Source of the DNA: UBA2561 sp964577275 | GTDB taxonomy: Bacteria > Bacteroidota > Bacteroidia > Cytophagales > Thermoflexibacteraceae | Length of the DNA stretch: 64,000 nucleotides | Reading direction: 5' to 3' | Assembly: GCA_964577275.1 (NCBI GenBank) | Contig: CAZNYR010000005.1 | Location: 6,271-70,270, forward strand | In this document: one piece after another, positions 18,445 to 26,860 of the stretch | How positions within the stretch are numbered: the stretch's first letter is position 1 | How the letters are laid out: the number at the start of each line of letters is the position of its first letter | Program-made: the position numbers and the translations under genes | Notes under the pieces: generated by a model | Told to the model about the DNA's origin: nothing | What the model saw: only the letters and a program-made list of their open reading frames with translations | Databases searched by the model: none

Positions 18445-19794
18445 ATGGCAATCCTCCCCTCCAAAATTGACACCAAAAATAAAGAATGGCAGTTGGCGTA
18501 TCGTATCATCGAAAAATCGAATAATTGTCTATTTCTTACAGGGAAAGCAGGAACAGGAAAATCTACTTTTTTACGATATATTTGTCAGAATATTGATAAA
18601 AATTTCGTGATTCTTGCGCCCACAGGAATTGCCGCCGTCAATGTCAAAGGGGTTACGATTCATTCCTTTTTTGAATTGCCTTTGCGCCCACTTTTGCCCA
18701 ATGATTCGGGCATCAAAAAATTTTGGAAAAGCTCTGAAAAACGTAAAATTATCAGCAAAACGGACACCTTTATTATTGATGAAATTTCGATGGTGCGTTC
18801 CGATATAATTGATGCGATTGATAATTCGTTACGCAAAAATGGCGGCAATCCCAATCAGCCCTTCGGCGGAAAACAACTAATTTTTGTGGGCGATTTGTTT
18901 CAATTAGAACCCGTGGTGATGTCCCAAAATGGCGAATTTAATATTTTGACCGAAACATATGATAGTGCCTTTTTCTTTGATGCTCAAGTATTTAAGACCG
19001 TCAGTTTGGTAGCCCTCGAATTGCAAAAAGTATATCGCCAAAAAGACAAAGGTTTTATCGAACTGCTTGACCGCATCCGAATTAATCAGGCGACTGCCCA
19101 AGACCTTGCCAATCTGAATGCGTGTTATGCGGATTATCAGGCGGGCGCAAATTTTAACATTACTTTGGCGACAACCAACTCGATAGCTTTTCGTATTAAT
19201 CAATCGGAATTGAATAAATTGGATAATAGAACTTACCAATTCATCGGGAAAATTGAAGGCGATTTTGATAAAAAACGATTGCCTACTCCCCTGATTCTCA
19301 ACCTTAAAGAGGGCGCACAAATTATGTTTGTCAAAAATGAATCGGGCGAATATCGGCGTTGGGTAAACGGTACGATTGCCAAAATTTATCGTCTGGATGA
19401 GGAAATGATTGAAATACAAATGGATAACGGCAAAATTTTTAAGATTGAACCCGAAATATGGGAAAATGTACGCTATAAATTTGACCGCTCCGAAAACAAG
19501 GTAACTTCCGAAGTGATAGGCAGTTATACACAATTTCCGATTATGCTGGCGTGGGCGGTAACGATTCACAAATCGCAAGGACTGACTTTTGATAAGGTAA
19601 GTATTGACTTGGGGCGAGGCACATTTGCCAGCGGGCAGCTTTATGTGGCGTTGAGTCGGTGTCGGACATTTGGCGGCATTACGTTACACAGCCGAATCAA
19701 TCCACGCGATATTTATGTCAATCCGCGCATCACCGAATTTGCCAAACGCTTCAATAATCACGCCGATATTGACGAAAGTTTGTGGGGCTTATAG
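18445..19794 (+). CDS. Pif1/RecD-like superfamily 1B helicase
   Basis: This 449-residue ATPase has the layout of Pif1-family DNA helicases, which move 5'-3' and resolve structured DNA. Walker A is TGKAGTGKST near residue 34, motif Ia is LAPTGIAAVNVKG, Walker B is TFIIDEISMV, and motif III lies in QLIFVGDLFQLEP. The C-terminal RecA-like part ends in WAVTIHKSQGLTFDKV and LYVALSRCRTFGGI, the conserved motif V/VI region of the UvrD_C_2 type. The ATG at 18445 lies downstream of a promoter box and fits the family start. Its last six bases overlap the end of the convergent SpoIIE phosphatase gene. Confidence 0.88.
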   Translation: MAILPSKIDTKNKEWQLAYRIIEKSNNCLFLTGKAGTGKSTFLRYICQNIDKNFVILAPTGIAAVNVKGVTIHSFFELPLRPLLPNDSGIKKFWKSSEKRKIISKTDTFIIDEISMVRSDIIDAIDNSLRKNGGNPNQPFGGKQLIFVGDLFQLEPVVMSQNGEFNILTETYDSAFFFDAQVFKTVSLVALELQKVYRQKDKGFIELLDRIRINQATAQDLANLNACYADYQAGANFNITLATTNSIAFRINQSELNKLDNRTYQFIGKIEGDFDKKRLPTPLILNLKEGAQIMFVKNESGEYRRWVNGTIAKIYRLDEEMIEIQMDNGKIFKIEPEIWENVRYKFDRSENKVTSEVIGSYTQFPIMLAWAVTIHKSQGLTFDKVSIDLGRGTFASGQLYVALSRCRTFGGITLHSRINPRDIYVNPRITEFAKRFNNHADIDESLWGL

Positions 19795-22452
19795 CCTGAT
19801 TCCCAGCACCGTAACGTCATCACGTTGTTCTTTTTTGCCTTTGTGTGTCTGAAAATGATGGGCTAAAATTTGTTGTTGTTGGGCTAAGCATAGATGTGCA
19901 TTTTGAATCAATAAATCCTTCAGTTTTCGAGAGCTAAATTTACGTCCTTGTGTGCTATTTTGGTCGGCAAAGCCATCAGTTGTCAGATAAATAACCGCTC
20001 CTTTTTTGAGTGTAAGTGTCTTATTTTCAAATACTTGGCTATTTTGTGTACCACCTACTGATTTGCGATTACCTTTGATTTCGAGAATCTCGCCATTTGG
20101 CACATAATATAAAGGACGTTTTGCCCCACAAAACGTAATAACTATCTGATTATCAAGCTGTTCAATTACGATAAATCCCAAATCCATGCCATCAATATTG
20201 GCTTTTTCTTCTTGATGAAGTGCCTCCGCTAATTTGGTGTTCATGTGTGTTAGGACTTGAGCAGGGTCAAAAATCCGTTGTTCTCGAATAATCTGGTTCA
20301 GAATCGAAACACCAATCATCGACATAAACGCCCCCGGCACGCCATGCCCCGTGCAGTCGGCAACGGTCAAGAAAAATTTATTTTCCAATTCCGTAAACCA
20401 ATAAAAATCGCCCGAAACGATGTCTTTGGGCAAATACAAAATGAAATATTCGGCAAAATTATTTTTCAACAAATTTTCGTTGGGCAAAATTGCTTTTTGG
20501 ATACTTTCGGCATACCGAATGCTATCCGTAATGCGGCGATTTTGGGTGGCAAGTTCTTTTCTGCGGCGTTTTTTTTCGGTAATATTGCGGTGCATTGCCG
20601 AAATCAATACTTCCTGATTGTATTCTAATTTGCTCAAAAGTACCTCACAATCAATTAGTTGGTTATCCGCCGTTTGGTGTTGCCACTCAAATAAATGTGT
20701 GCCTTTGTCCAAACATTGATTTAATTCATTGACAATCAGATAGTTAGAATGATTTTCTGGTGTTCCTGTGGTAAGCTGTTTTTCAGGCGAAAAATCTTCA
20801 AATTTCTTACCGATTAATTGATCAATCGTGCATCCGAATAAGTCGGCGGAAGCCTGATTACAATTGATGATGCGAGTATCTTTCATAATCCAAACCGACT
20901 CCCGTGCGCTAGAAAACACAAAACTCATTTGGCTCATAAGTAGCTGTTCCTCACGGCGTTTAGTAATATCGCGCGCCGAAATTCCTGCGCCGATAATGCG
21001 CTTATCCGCATCCCGAATCGGAAAATAAAAAATGACATAATAACTCATTTTGCCATGCCTTTCTCGTTTGATTTCTATTTCAAAATCAGTTCCTTCGCTC
21101 AAGACTTTGGTCAGATTTTCTTGAAGAATTTTTCGGTTCTGTCCCGTAGTCAAATCCAGTACGCTCATCCCAATTCGGATGTCGATGCCTTGTGTGGCAT
21201 AAAATTCTCGTGCTAAATCATTGAATAACAATAACTTAAATTCTTTATCAATGGCATAAATGCTTTTGTTATCGCCTTCGAGAAGCGCATCGGTGAGGCT
21301 TTTCTGACGGACTAATTCATCTTGCGCCTCTTTCATGGATGCCTGAATTGTTTCCATCTCTTCGATATTTTGCATCAATTCCTCTTCACTGGCGGCTAAT
21401 TCGGTATTTTTGTTATGAATTTCTTGTTCACGTTCTTTTTGCACCGTAATATCTTTAAAAAATACGGTATAAATCGTCCCTGATTTTAGTTTTGATTCAT
21501 TCAAAGTAATTAGTACGGGTACATATTTACCGTCTTTGGTCAAAATTTCTACTTCTTTAGAACGCCCAATGATTTTAGCTTCTCCTGTTTTCTGATAGTT
21601 TTCCATGTATTGGTCGTGGCGCAGTGCATAAATTTCAGGCATTAATAATTTAGCATTTTGCCCAATCGCTTCTTGACGTGAGTAGCCCCACATTTTTTCG
21701 GCAGCTTCATTAAAAAATTCAATCGTTCCGTTGGCATCCGCAATGACAATGGGGTCGAATGAGCCTTCGAGAATCTGCTCGTATTTTCGGATGATTTGTT
21801 CGTTTTGTTTGCGGGCTTCGGCAAGGGCTTGAGCTTGACGCAAAGAATCCGTTAGTAACTCCTTCGTTCCCAGCACATTAAGTACACTTTCGAGAGTTGC
21901 CGAAATGTTATGATTGAGCTTTTTGAGCAATTCATATTTTTCGGATTCCAGCGGTTGCACAAAAAATAATTCCAATACACCAAAAACTATCTCGCTGAAT
22001 ATCAGGGGCATAATCAAGATTTCGGAGGCACTTATCGGAATCGAACCCGACCTCAAAACGGTGTGTCCCGCTGGCAAATGTTGGAAATATTTAGTTTTGC
22101 CTGATTTGATGACCTCACCGATAATACCTTCGTGCATTCCAAACATTTTTTTTTCCAAATCATCCAGTTCAAAAACATACCCTGCGGTGGCTTGAACCAC
22201 TTTTTTGCTCCGATTAAGGACATAAAAAATACCCTGAAATGCTCCCGTAAATTCTGCCGTTTTCCGCAAAACTTCTGCCGAAAAAACCTCTAAATCAGTA
22301 TTATAATTTGCCCGAAGTAAGACATCAAACTCATCTGCCACCTTATCCTCATACAGTCGTTTTTCGTAGGCTCGTTTAACGGCTTGATATTCTTGATGCA
22401 AGTCTTCGTAATTTTGGGAATAAATTGCAGGAATAATCTGTGAATCAGACAT
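19789..22452 (-). CDS. GAF/PAS sensor with SpoIIE-type PP2C phosphatase output
   Basis: This 887-residue cytoplasmic sensor couples input domains to a serine phosphatase. A GAF-like domain lies near residues 50-200, followed by PAS units at roughly 220-340, 385-505 and 510-645, with coiled-coil linkers between them. The C-terminal phosphatase begins with the linker YAESIQKAILP and shows SGDFYWF, ADCTGHGVPGAFMSMIG and YLTTDGFADQN, which carry the acidic metal ligands of the PP2C/SpoIIE fold. Such enzymes often dephosphorylate anti-anti-sigma (STAS) proteins. No STAS or anti-sigma gene is adjacent. A second SpoIIE protein with a TPR sensor lies at 42.5-44.7 kb. Confidence 0.88.
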   Translation of the reverse strand: MSDSQIIPAIYSQNYEDLHQEYQAVKRAYEKRLYEDKVADEFDVLLRANYNTDLEVFSAEVLRKTAEFTGAFQGIFYVLNRSKKVVQATAGYVFELDDLEKKMFGMHEGIIGEVIKSGKTKYFQHLPAGHTVLRSGSIPISASEILIMPLIFSEIVFGVLELFFVQPLESEKYELLKKLNHNISATLESVLNVLGTKELLTDSLRQAQALAEARKQNEQIIRKYEQILEGSFDPIVIADANGTIEFFNEAAEKMWGYSRQEAIGQNAKLLMPEIYALRHDQYMENYQKTGEAKIIGRSKEVEILTKDGKYVPVLITLNESKLKSGTIYTVFFKDITVQKEREQEIHNKNTELAASEEELMQNIEEMETIQASMKEAQDELVRQKSLTDALLEGDNKSIYAIDKEFKLLLFNDLAREFYATQGIDIRIGMSVLDLTTGQNRKILQENLTKVLSEGTDFEIEIKRERHGKMSYYVIFYFPIRDADKRIIGAGISARDITKRREEQLLMSQMSFVFSSARESVWIMKDTRIINCNQASADLFGCTIDQLIGKKFEDFSPEKQLTTGTPENHSNYLIVNELNQCLDKGTHLFEWQHQTADNQLIDCEVLLSKLEYNQEVLISAMHRNITEKKRRRKELATQNRRITDSIRYAESIQKAILPNENLLKNNFAEYFILYLPKDIVSGDFYWFTELENKFFLTVADCTGHGVPGAFMSMIGVSILNQIIREQRIFDPAQVLTHMNTKLAEALHQEEKANIDGMDLGFIVIEQLDNQIVITFCGAKRPLYYVPNGEILEIKGNRKSVGGTQNSQVFENKTLTLKKGAVIYLTTDGFADQNSTQGRKFSSRKLKDLLIQNAHLCLAQQQQILAHHFQTHKGKKEQRDDVTVLGIRL

Positions 22453-22591
22453 TTATCGTGTATGTTTTTTTAGGAACTTGATACTTTCAACTTAGATTAT
22501 TGGTAAAGACCATCAAAAAGATAGCCAAAAACAACATAATCCGCAAATCCGCAAATTAGATAAGAAAAAAAAGAGGCGAAATCTATCATAA

Positions 22592-23053
22592 CTACTTCAA
22601 ATCAGGCAAGACATACGGCAAATATTCATCAATATTTTCTCCATATTTGTAAATATCCCGAACGATGGTCGAACTAATATAAGCATATTCGGGCGATGTT
22701 ATTAATAAAACGGTTTCTAATTTCCCTATTTTTTGATTTACCTGTGCAATCGTATTTTCATATTCAAAATCAGTGGTATTACGCAAGCCACGCAATAAAT
22801 ATCTTGCACCAATTTTTTGGGCAAATGCCGCAGTTAATCCTTGAAAAGCCTCTACCCGAATATTCGTATGGCTGGCAAAAGATTGTTTCATGCAATGAAT
22901 CATGATGTCTAAATCAAAAAAACGCTTTTTGCTGGTATTTGACCCAATTCCGATAACTACTTCATCAAAAATCTGGCTGCCTCGTAGCGCAATATCTGCG
23001 TGTCCCTTCGTGAAAGGGTCAAAGGAACCGGGAAAAAGTGCAATTTTTTTCAT
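22592..23053 (-). CDS. coaD: Phosphopantetheine adenylyltransferase
   Basis: This 153-residue enzyme transfers AMP from ATP to 4'-phosphopantetheine in coenzyme A synthesis. The nucleotidyltransferase motif GSFDPFTKGH occupies residues 8-17. LLRGLRNTTDFEYE and the ISSTIVRDI motif complete the active site. The length is typical at about 155-160. The ATG at 23053 is preferred over an in-frame TTG one codon earlier. It follows the DUF3822 gene by 19 bp on the same strand, an arrangement I recall from other Bacteroidota. Confidence 0.95.
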   Translation of the reverse strand: MKKIALFPGSFDPFTKGHADIALRGSQIFDEVVIGIGSNTSKKRFFDLDIMIHCMKQSFASHTNIRVEAFQGLTAAFAQKIGARYLLRGLRNTTDFEYENTIAQVNQKIGKLETVLLITSPEYAYISSTIVRDIYKYGENIDEYLPYVLPDLK

Positions 23054-23072
23054 CAATTTTTATGTTGCAGGG

Positions 23073-23948
23073 TTATTTTCCTAAAAAATATGCGCCTACT
23101 AACTCGAAATAAGCCCTCAAAGAATCAACAGGCATTCCCTCTATACCTTGAATTTGGGACGGCAGTTTCCCTAAAATGACTTCCGAAAAATACGTTTTGG
23201 CTTCTTGATAAAACACCGAACGGTCATCAATTTGACCATAAAAATGAAGGCAGGCTTCCGAACGATTAATACCTAACTCCTTAGAAACCAATACGATATA
23301 ATATATAAAATCAGTAACTGTTTGGCAAGAAAAGGCATTCGCAAATCTTATTTTGCCGTCCTCAAAGGTCGCTACATACAAAAAGTCTTTTTTCAATAAT
23401 ACATACAACTGATTGGAAATCAGACGGATAGGTAATTTGATAAGCCCCTTGATAAACGATGCTATATCATGCGTTAGCACTAAATTTTGACTATAATTAT
23501 CAGATAACCAGTTCTTTAGAATTGACGAGCAGCCAAAAGCCGAAACTACGTGCTGTTCCTTAATCCAAATGCTTTCGGTGGTTTCCCGATGAGGATTCAA
23601 ACTCGTATTCAATTTTAGAAATACAGTGGCATTTTCGGACGTATAATATTGGTCTGGAATGAACGTATGTTTATGTGTCGAAATATTAACAATAATTTTT
23701 TTCCAAAACCCTACTCGTAAGCAATCGTGTTTATGGTAAATATTATTCAAAACAGTTACCAATTCTGCATCATTTGTTACATTGTCCAATTCGTAACTTT
23801 CATAAACGAGCATTTTTTGCGTTGCGCCGTCCATGACAATAAAATCAAACTGCCCAAATCCGATATTCAGGCAGTTGATATAATTTTCATAATCTGTTCC
23901 AAATTCGGAACTGCGTATATTTTGTCGAAGAATCGAAGTGGTTTTCAA
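23073..23948 (-). CDS. DUF3822 family protein
   Basis: This 291-residue protein fits DUF3822, a Bacteroidota family found next to coaD. Its fold appears to be an actin/ASKHA-like alternation of strands and helices: MLVYESYELDN, FLYVATFEDGKIRFANAF and ELGINRSEACLHFYGQID are the clearest blocks. No catalytic motif is evident. The start is most likely TTG at 23948. The stop codon of the upstream gene lies in the same frame only five codons before it, and the next ATG is at residue 39, too far inside the conserved part. It is probably in an operon with the upstream membrane protein and with coaD. The function is unknown. Confidence 0.75.
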   Translation of the reverse strand: MKTTSILRQNIRSSEFGTDYENYINCLNIGFGQFDFIVMDGATQKMLVYESYELDNVTNDAELVTVLNNIYHKHDCLRVGFWKKIIVNISTHKHTFIPDQYYTSENATVFLKLNTSLNPHRETTESIWIKEQHVVSAFGCSSILKNWLSDNYSQNLVLTHDIASFIKGLIKLPIRLISNQLYVLLKKDFLYVATFEDGKIRFANAFSCQTVTDFIYYIVLVSKELGINRSEACLHFYGQIDDRSVFYQEAKTYFSEVILGKLPSQIQGIEGMPVDSLRAYFELVGAYFLGK

Positions 23949-23963
23949 ATCAAATAGGGTTAA

Positions 23964-24575
23964 TTATTTCTCAACTTTTTCGTCCCAGTTCCCTGCCGTA
24001 GTTGCTTCTTCTCTCGAACCAAAACGCAAGAATCGCCGTTTGGGGTTATCGTGGTCATCTTTTCGGGTTCTGTCCTCTGGATATTTATCGACCACCTCAA
24101 TCAAATTCACAATCAATGTACCTTTTGTGGTAGTATCAGCAAAAACTTCAAATTTTTTGTCGCCTTTATTCGGAATATATTCCAAGCTATCAATGTTATA
24201 CGGATTATGCGAACGTTTGAGTACATCCAGCGGATTTTCCGTGCCTAATGTGTCATAACTTACATAAATGCTATCGCCTTTCCATGCTTCACCTGCGGGG
24301 CGTTCAATAATGGTTTCGTTTTTCTGAACTCGATAGATTCGTCCATTTTGCAAGAAATACCGCAAAGAATCCCAGTCATCCGTATAACGTCCCTGCACAT
24401 CAAGGTAGGCTCTTTCCGCATCCCGAATAAACGAAAGTTTATCCGTAACTTGTTTTTCTCGTTTTTTGATGCTTTCCGCCTTATCAATCGTGCCTTGCAC
24501 CCCAGCATAAAGTAAATATGCCAAACCGAATACAATGGGATAAGTTAAAAGCGTAAATAGCGTTGTCTTTCTCAT
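23964..24575 (-). CDS. Membrane-anchored protein of unknown function
   Basis: This 203-residue protein has one N-terminal membrane helix (about residues 6-25), then a helical segment rich in lysine and glutamate (KAESIKKREKQV), then a soluble domain. The region SFIRDAERAYLDVQGRYTDDWDSL resembles the N-terminal helix and following loop of pilin-like type II pseudopilins, but no prepilin cleavage site is visible, so this is only topology. The C-terminus is charged and probably disordered. It is the first gene of a likely operon with DUF3822 (gap 15 bp) and coaD. I do not recognise a family. Confidence 0.65.
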   Translation of the reverse strand: MRKTTLFTLLTYPIVFGLAYLLYAGVQGTIDKAESIKKREKQVTDKLSFIRDAERAYLDVQGRYTDDWDSLRYFLQNGRIYRVQKNETIIERPAGEAWKGDSIYVSYDTLGTENPLDVLKRSHNPYNIDSLEYIPNKGDKKFEVFADTTTKGTLIVNLIEVVDKYPEDRTRKDDHDNPKRRFLRFGSREEATTAGNWDEKVEK

Positions 24576-24602
24576 GAATTTTGTATTTTATGCAATAATT
24601 AC

Positions 24603-24610
24603 CAAATTTA
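24603..24610 (-). promoter_or_regulatory. -7 promoter box for the DUF3822/coaD operon
   Basis: On the minus strand these bases read TAAATTTG, an exact TAnnTTTG match. The box ends 28 bp before the ATG at 24575. No clear -33 element was found at the usual distance. Confidence 0.4.
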
Positions 24611-25288
24611 TGTATTTAAAATCATATTAGTCCATCATCCAACGGTGTGCCTTCATTTGCCTTCAGGTTGTCTGAATTACTTTGATTTACACCCACAAAT
24701 ATTTACATTTTTTCCGAAAAAATCAAAAAGATTACTCATTTCTAACCATTTTTATTCTGCTCAACAAATTTTTATTTGCCCAAATAGAATTACGCCTCAA
24801 ATCATACATCATACACTCCGAACTCAAACTTATTATTTTGCCAATCATTTGATAATAAATAAAGTCGTAGTTTGCGCTTACAATGTGATACAAAACAATG
24901 CCCCGTGCGTATCAAAAATTATCACATAACAAATTCATTTTCAAATGTTTAGAAAATATACAAGAAATTCCAGATGACTTCAAAGAAATCGTTCAACAGC
25001 ATATTTCAAAAAATTTATTTCGCTAATCCTTCAATGTACAAAATACGTAGAACTATACAAGATTTGGCTAAAAATACGATTTTATTCGTCAAAATGAAAA
25101 CTTTTCAACCCGTAACAACTTGTTAGTCATAACATTATATGTTTTTTTTTGTGTTGAAATGTCGTATCTTTTCGGAAATAGGAAAATCTTAAACAAAAGG
25201 TATATTCCATACAAACAAGATGATAGGATAATACTTTTCACCAAAATTATCCTACATTTAAGAATTTCTAAACCTAAAATTGATTAAA
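24611..25288. other. Gene-poor intergenic stretch, possible eroded coding remnant
   Basis: About 680 bp between divergent genes contain no convincing gene. The longest frames look like chance ORFs. One short frame, 24898-25026 on the plus strand, could encode 42 residues (MPRAYQKLSHN at the start, EIPDDFKEIV within) with a protein-like composition, and neighbouring frames carry similar protein-like runs. The stretch could be a decayed gene. A TATCTTTT sequence at about 25165 may be part of the promoter of the lipoprotein gene at 25289. Confidence 0.3.
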
Positions 25289-26671
25289 ATGATTAGATGG
25301 ATAAAAATGCTCTCTTTCGTAGCATTAGGATTAGTTTTGCAAGCCGAATCATGCTCTGAATATACTGAAAATCAGTCAGTTACACAAAAATTAATTGACC
25401 CACCTTTTCAGGAAAAAAACCTAAACATTCAGCCTCAAACCCTAACTCTTGTGGCAACCCAAGGAGGTCAATTTGATTTCCCGAATGGTACGCAAATTTC
25501 TGTCCCCAAAGATTGCTTTGTGGATGCCGCAGGAAATCCGATTCAGGGCAACATAAAGTTGAATTATCGGGAATTTCATACACCAGCCCAAATTCTCGCA
25601 AGCGGAATCAAAATGACCTACGATAGTGCAGGGCAAACTCAATATTTTGAAAGTGCCGGAATGTTTGATATTCAGGGAGTTGATGCCAACGAAAACCCTG
25701 TTTTTATTGCCGAGGATAAGAAAATTGACCTTCAAATGGCTTCTTTTGTGGCAGGCAATTACAATTCCTATAAACTCAACGAAAATACAAAAAACTGGGA
25801 ATTTATTACACAAACAACCCCCACCACTAATTTCATAAAACAAGCGAAATTAGACGAAAAAGTACCTGCATCCTTGCGCCCGATTGAACCGCAAGAAATC
25901 GACCCGAAAGCCTTTGCTTTTGAACTGAAAACGGATTTATCTAAATATCCTGAACTCCGAGAAATGGAAGGAGTTATGTTCCAATTTGCAGGCAAAGATG
26001 AAACACAAAACCCTGAAAATAAGCAAAATGCGTGGATTTGGGAAAAAAAATGGGGCGATGTAGGACTACAATGTATCGACCGAGAACATGGGCTTTTTAA
26101 ATTGGAAATTAAAACCGATACTCAACAATTTGAAACCATTATTCGACCTGTTTTACGTGGAAAAGAATTGGAAAAAGCACGTCAGTTATTTGCCCAAAAA
26201 ATGCAAGAGTTTGAAGCCGCCAAAATACAACGCCTCACCGAGTCGAAACGGTTGGCGCATGAAGCGGATTTGCTGCGAAAATTTGAGGTGAGAGGCTTTG
26301 GAACGCATAATTTTGATGTCGTTATGCCTATGAATCGCCGTCTAAATTTTGTCGCCGAGTTTGATTTCGGAAAAGAAATAGATTTGGACAAAAACGAGAT
26401 TTCGATTTTTATGATTCCTCAAACTAATGGGTCGGCTGTTGTCCGATTTATGCCACAACATTGGAATAATTTTTGGATTCTGACCGATACACCCACAAAA
26501 TTTCTTGCCATTTTGCCTAATCAAGAAGTAGCCGTTCTGAGCCAAAAAGAATTTGAAAAATTGGATAAAACAAAGATTCAGGCAAACGGAAAGGCAAAAC
26601 TTACATTGGAAATTTTGCCAGAACCCATCAAAAATATGGATGATTTGACGCAAATCATTGCCAAACTATAA
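25289..26671 (+). CDS. Putative lipoprotein, ZU5-like N-terminal domain
   Basis: This 460-residue protein has an N-terminal signal ending near AESC, which could serve as a lipobox-like site (QAESC, weak). The region at about 50-110, with GGQFDFPNGTQISVPKDCFVD followed by an I-K-L-N-Y strand, resembles the ZU5-type beta domain seen in other Bacteroidota surface proteins. A long charged helix occupies about residues 270-340 (KELEKARQLFAQKMQEFEAAK). The C-terminal third is beta-rich. No enzyme motif is evident. The ATG at 25289 was chosen over a TTG 9 bp earlier. A terminator hairpin follows directly. The function is unknown; it is probably an envelope protein. Confidence 0.65.
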   Translation: MIRWIKMLSFVALGLVLQAESCSEYTENQSVTQKLIDPPFQEKNLNIQPQTLTLVATQGGQFDFPNGTQISVPKDCFVDAAGNPIQGNIKLNYREFHTPAQILASGIKMTYDSAGQTQYFESAGMFDIQGVDANENPVFIAEDKKIDLQMASFVAGNYNSYKLNENTKNWEFITQTTPTTNFIKQAKLDEKVPASLRPIEPQEIDPKAFAFELKTDLSKYPELREMEGVMFQFAGKDETQNPENKQNAWIWEKKWGDVGLQCIDREHGLFKLEIKTDTQQFETIIRPVLRGKELEKARQLFAQKMQEFEAAKIQRLTESKRLAHEADLLRKFEVRGFGTHNFDVVMPMNRRLNFVAEFDFGKEIDLDKNEISIFMIPQTNGSAVVRFMPQHWNNFWILTDTPTKFLAILPNQEVAVLSQKEFEKLDKTKIQANGKAKLTLEILPEPIKNMDDLTQIIAKL

Positions 26672-26682
26672 TATCGAATTTT

Positions 26683-26726
26683 ATTCCGTCAGGTGCAATA
26701 CGAGGATTGCGCTTGACGGAATTTTT
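26683..26726 (+). terminator. Rho-independent terminator of the 25.3-26.7 kb gene
   Basis: ATTCCGTCA at 26683-26691 pairs with TGACGGAAT at 26714-26722, followed by a T-run. An additional inner pairing (GCAAT with ATTGC) extends the stem. It lies 11 bp after the stop codon. Confidence 0.75.
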
Positions 26727-26860
26727 GTGCCTAATTGATTCCAATAAATTTGTTAAAATAGTGATTTTTAAAGATTTTTTAGTAATAACCATATAAAATT
26801 TTTTTGCTTTTGGTGCGTTTTCAGATTACATCCTCAAACTATTTACAACCCCCGAATGCT

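Noticed and set aside
24645..24929. 94-codon ORF in the gene-poor stretch
   Set aside because: Composition is rich in His, Tyr and Cys with no recognisable pattern, and it starts without a promoter. At most it is part of a decayed gene.
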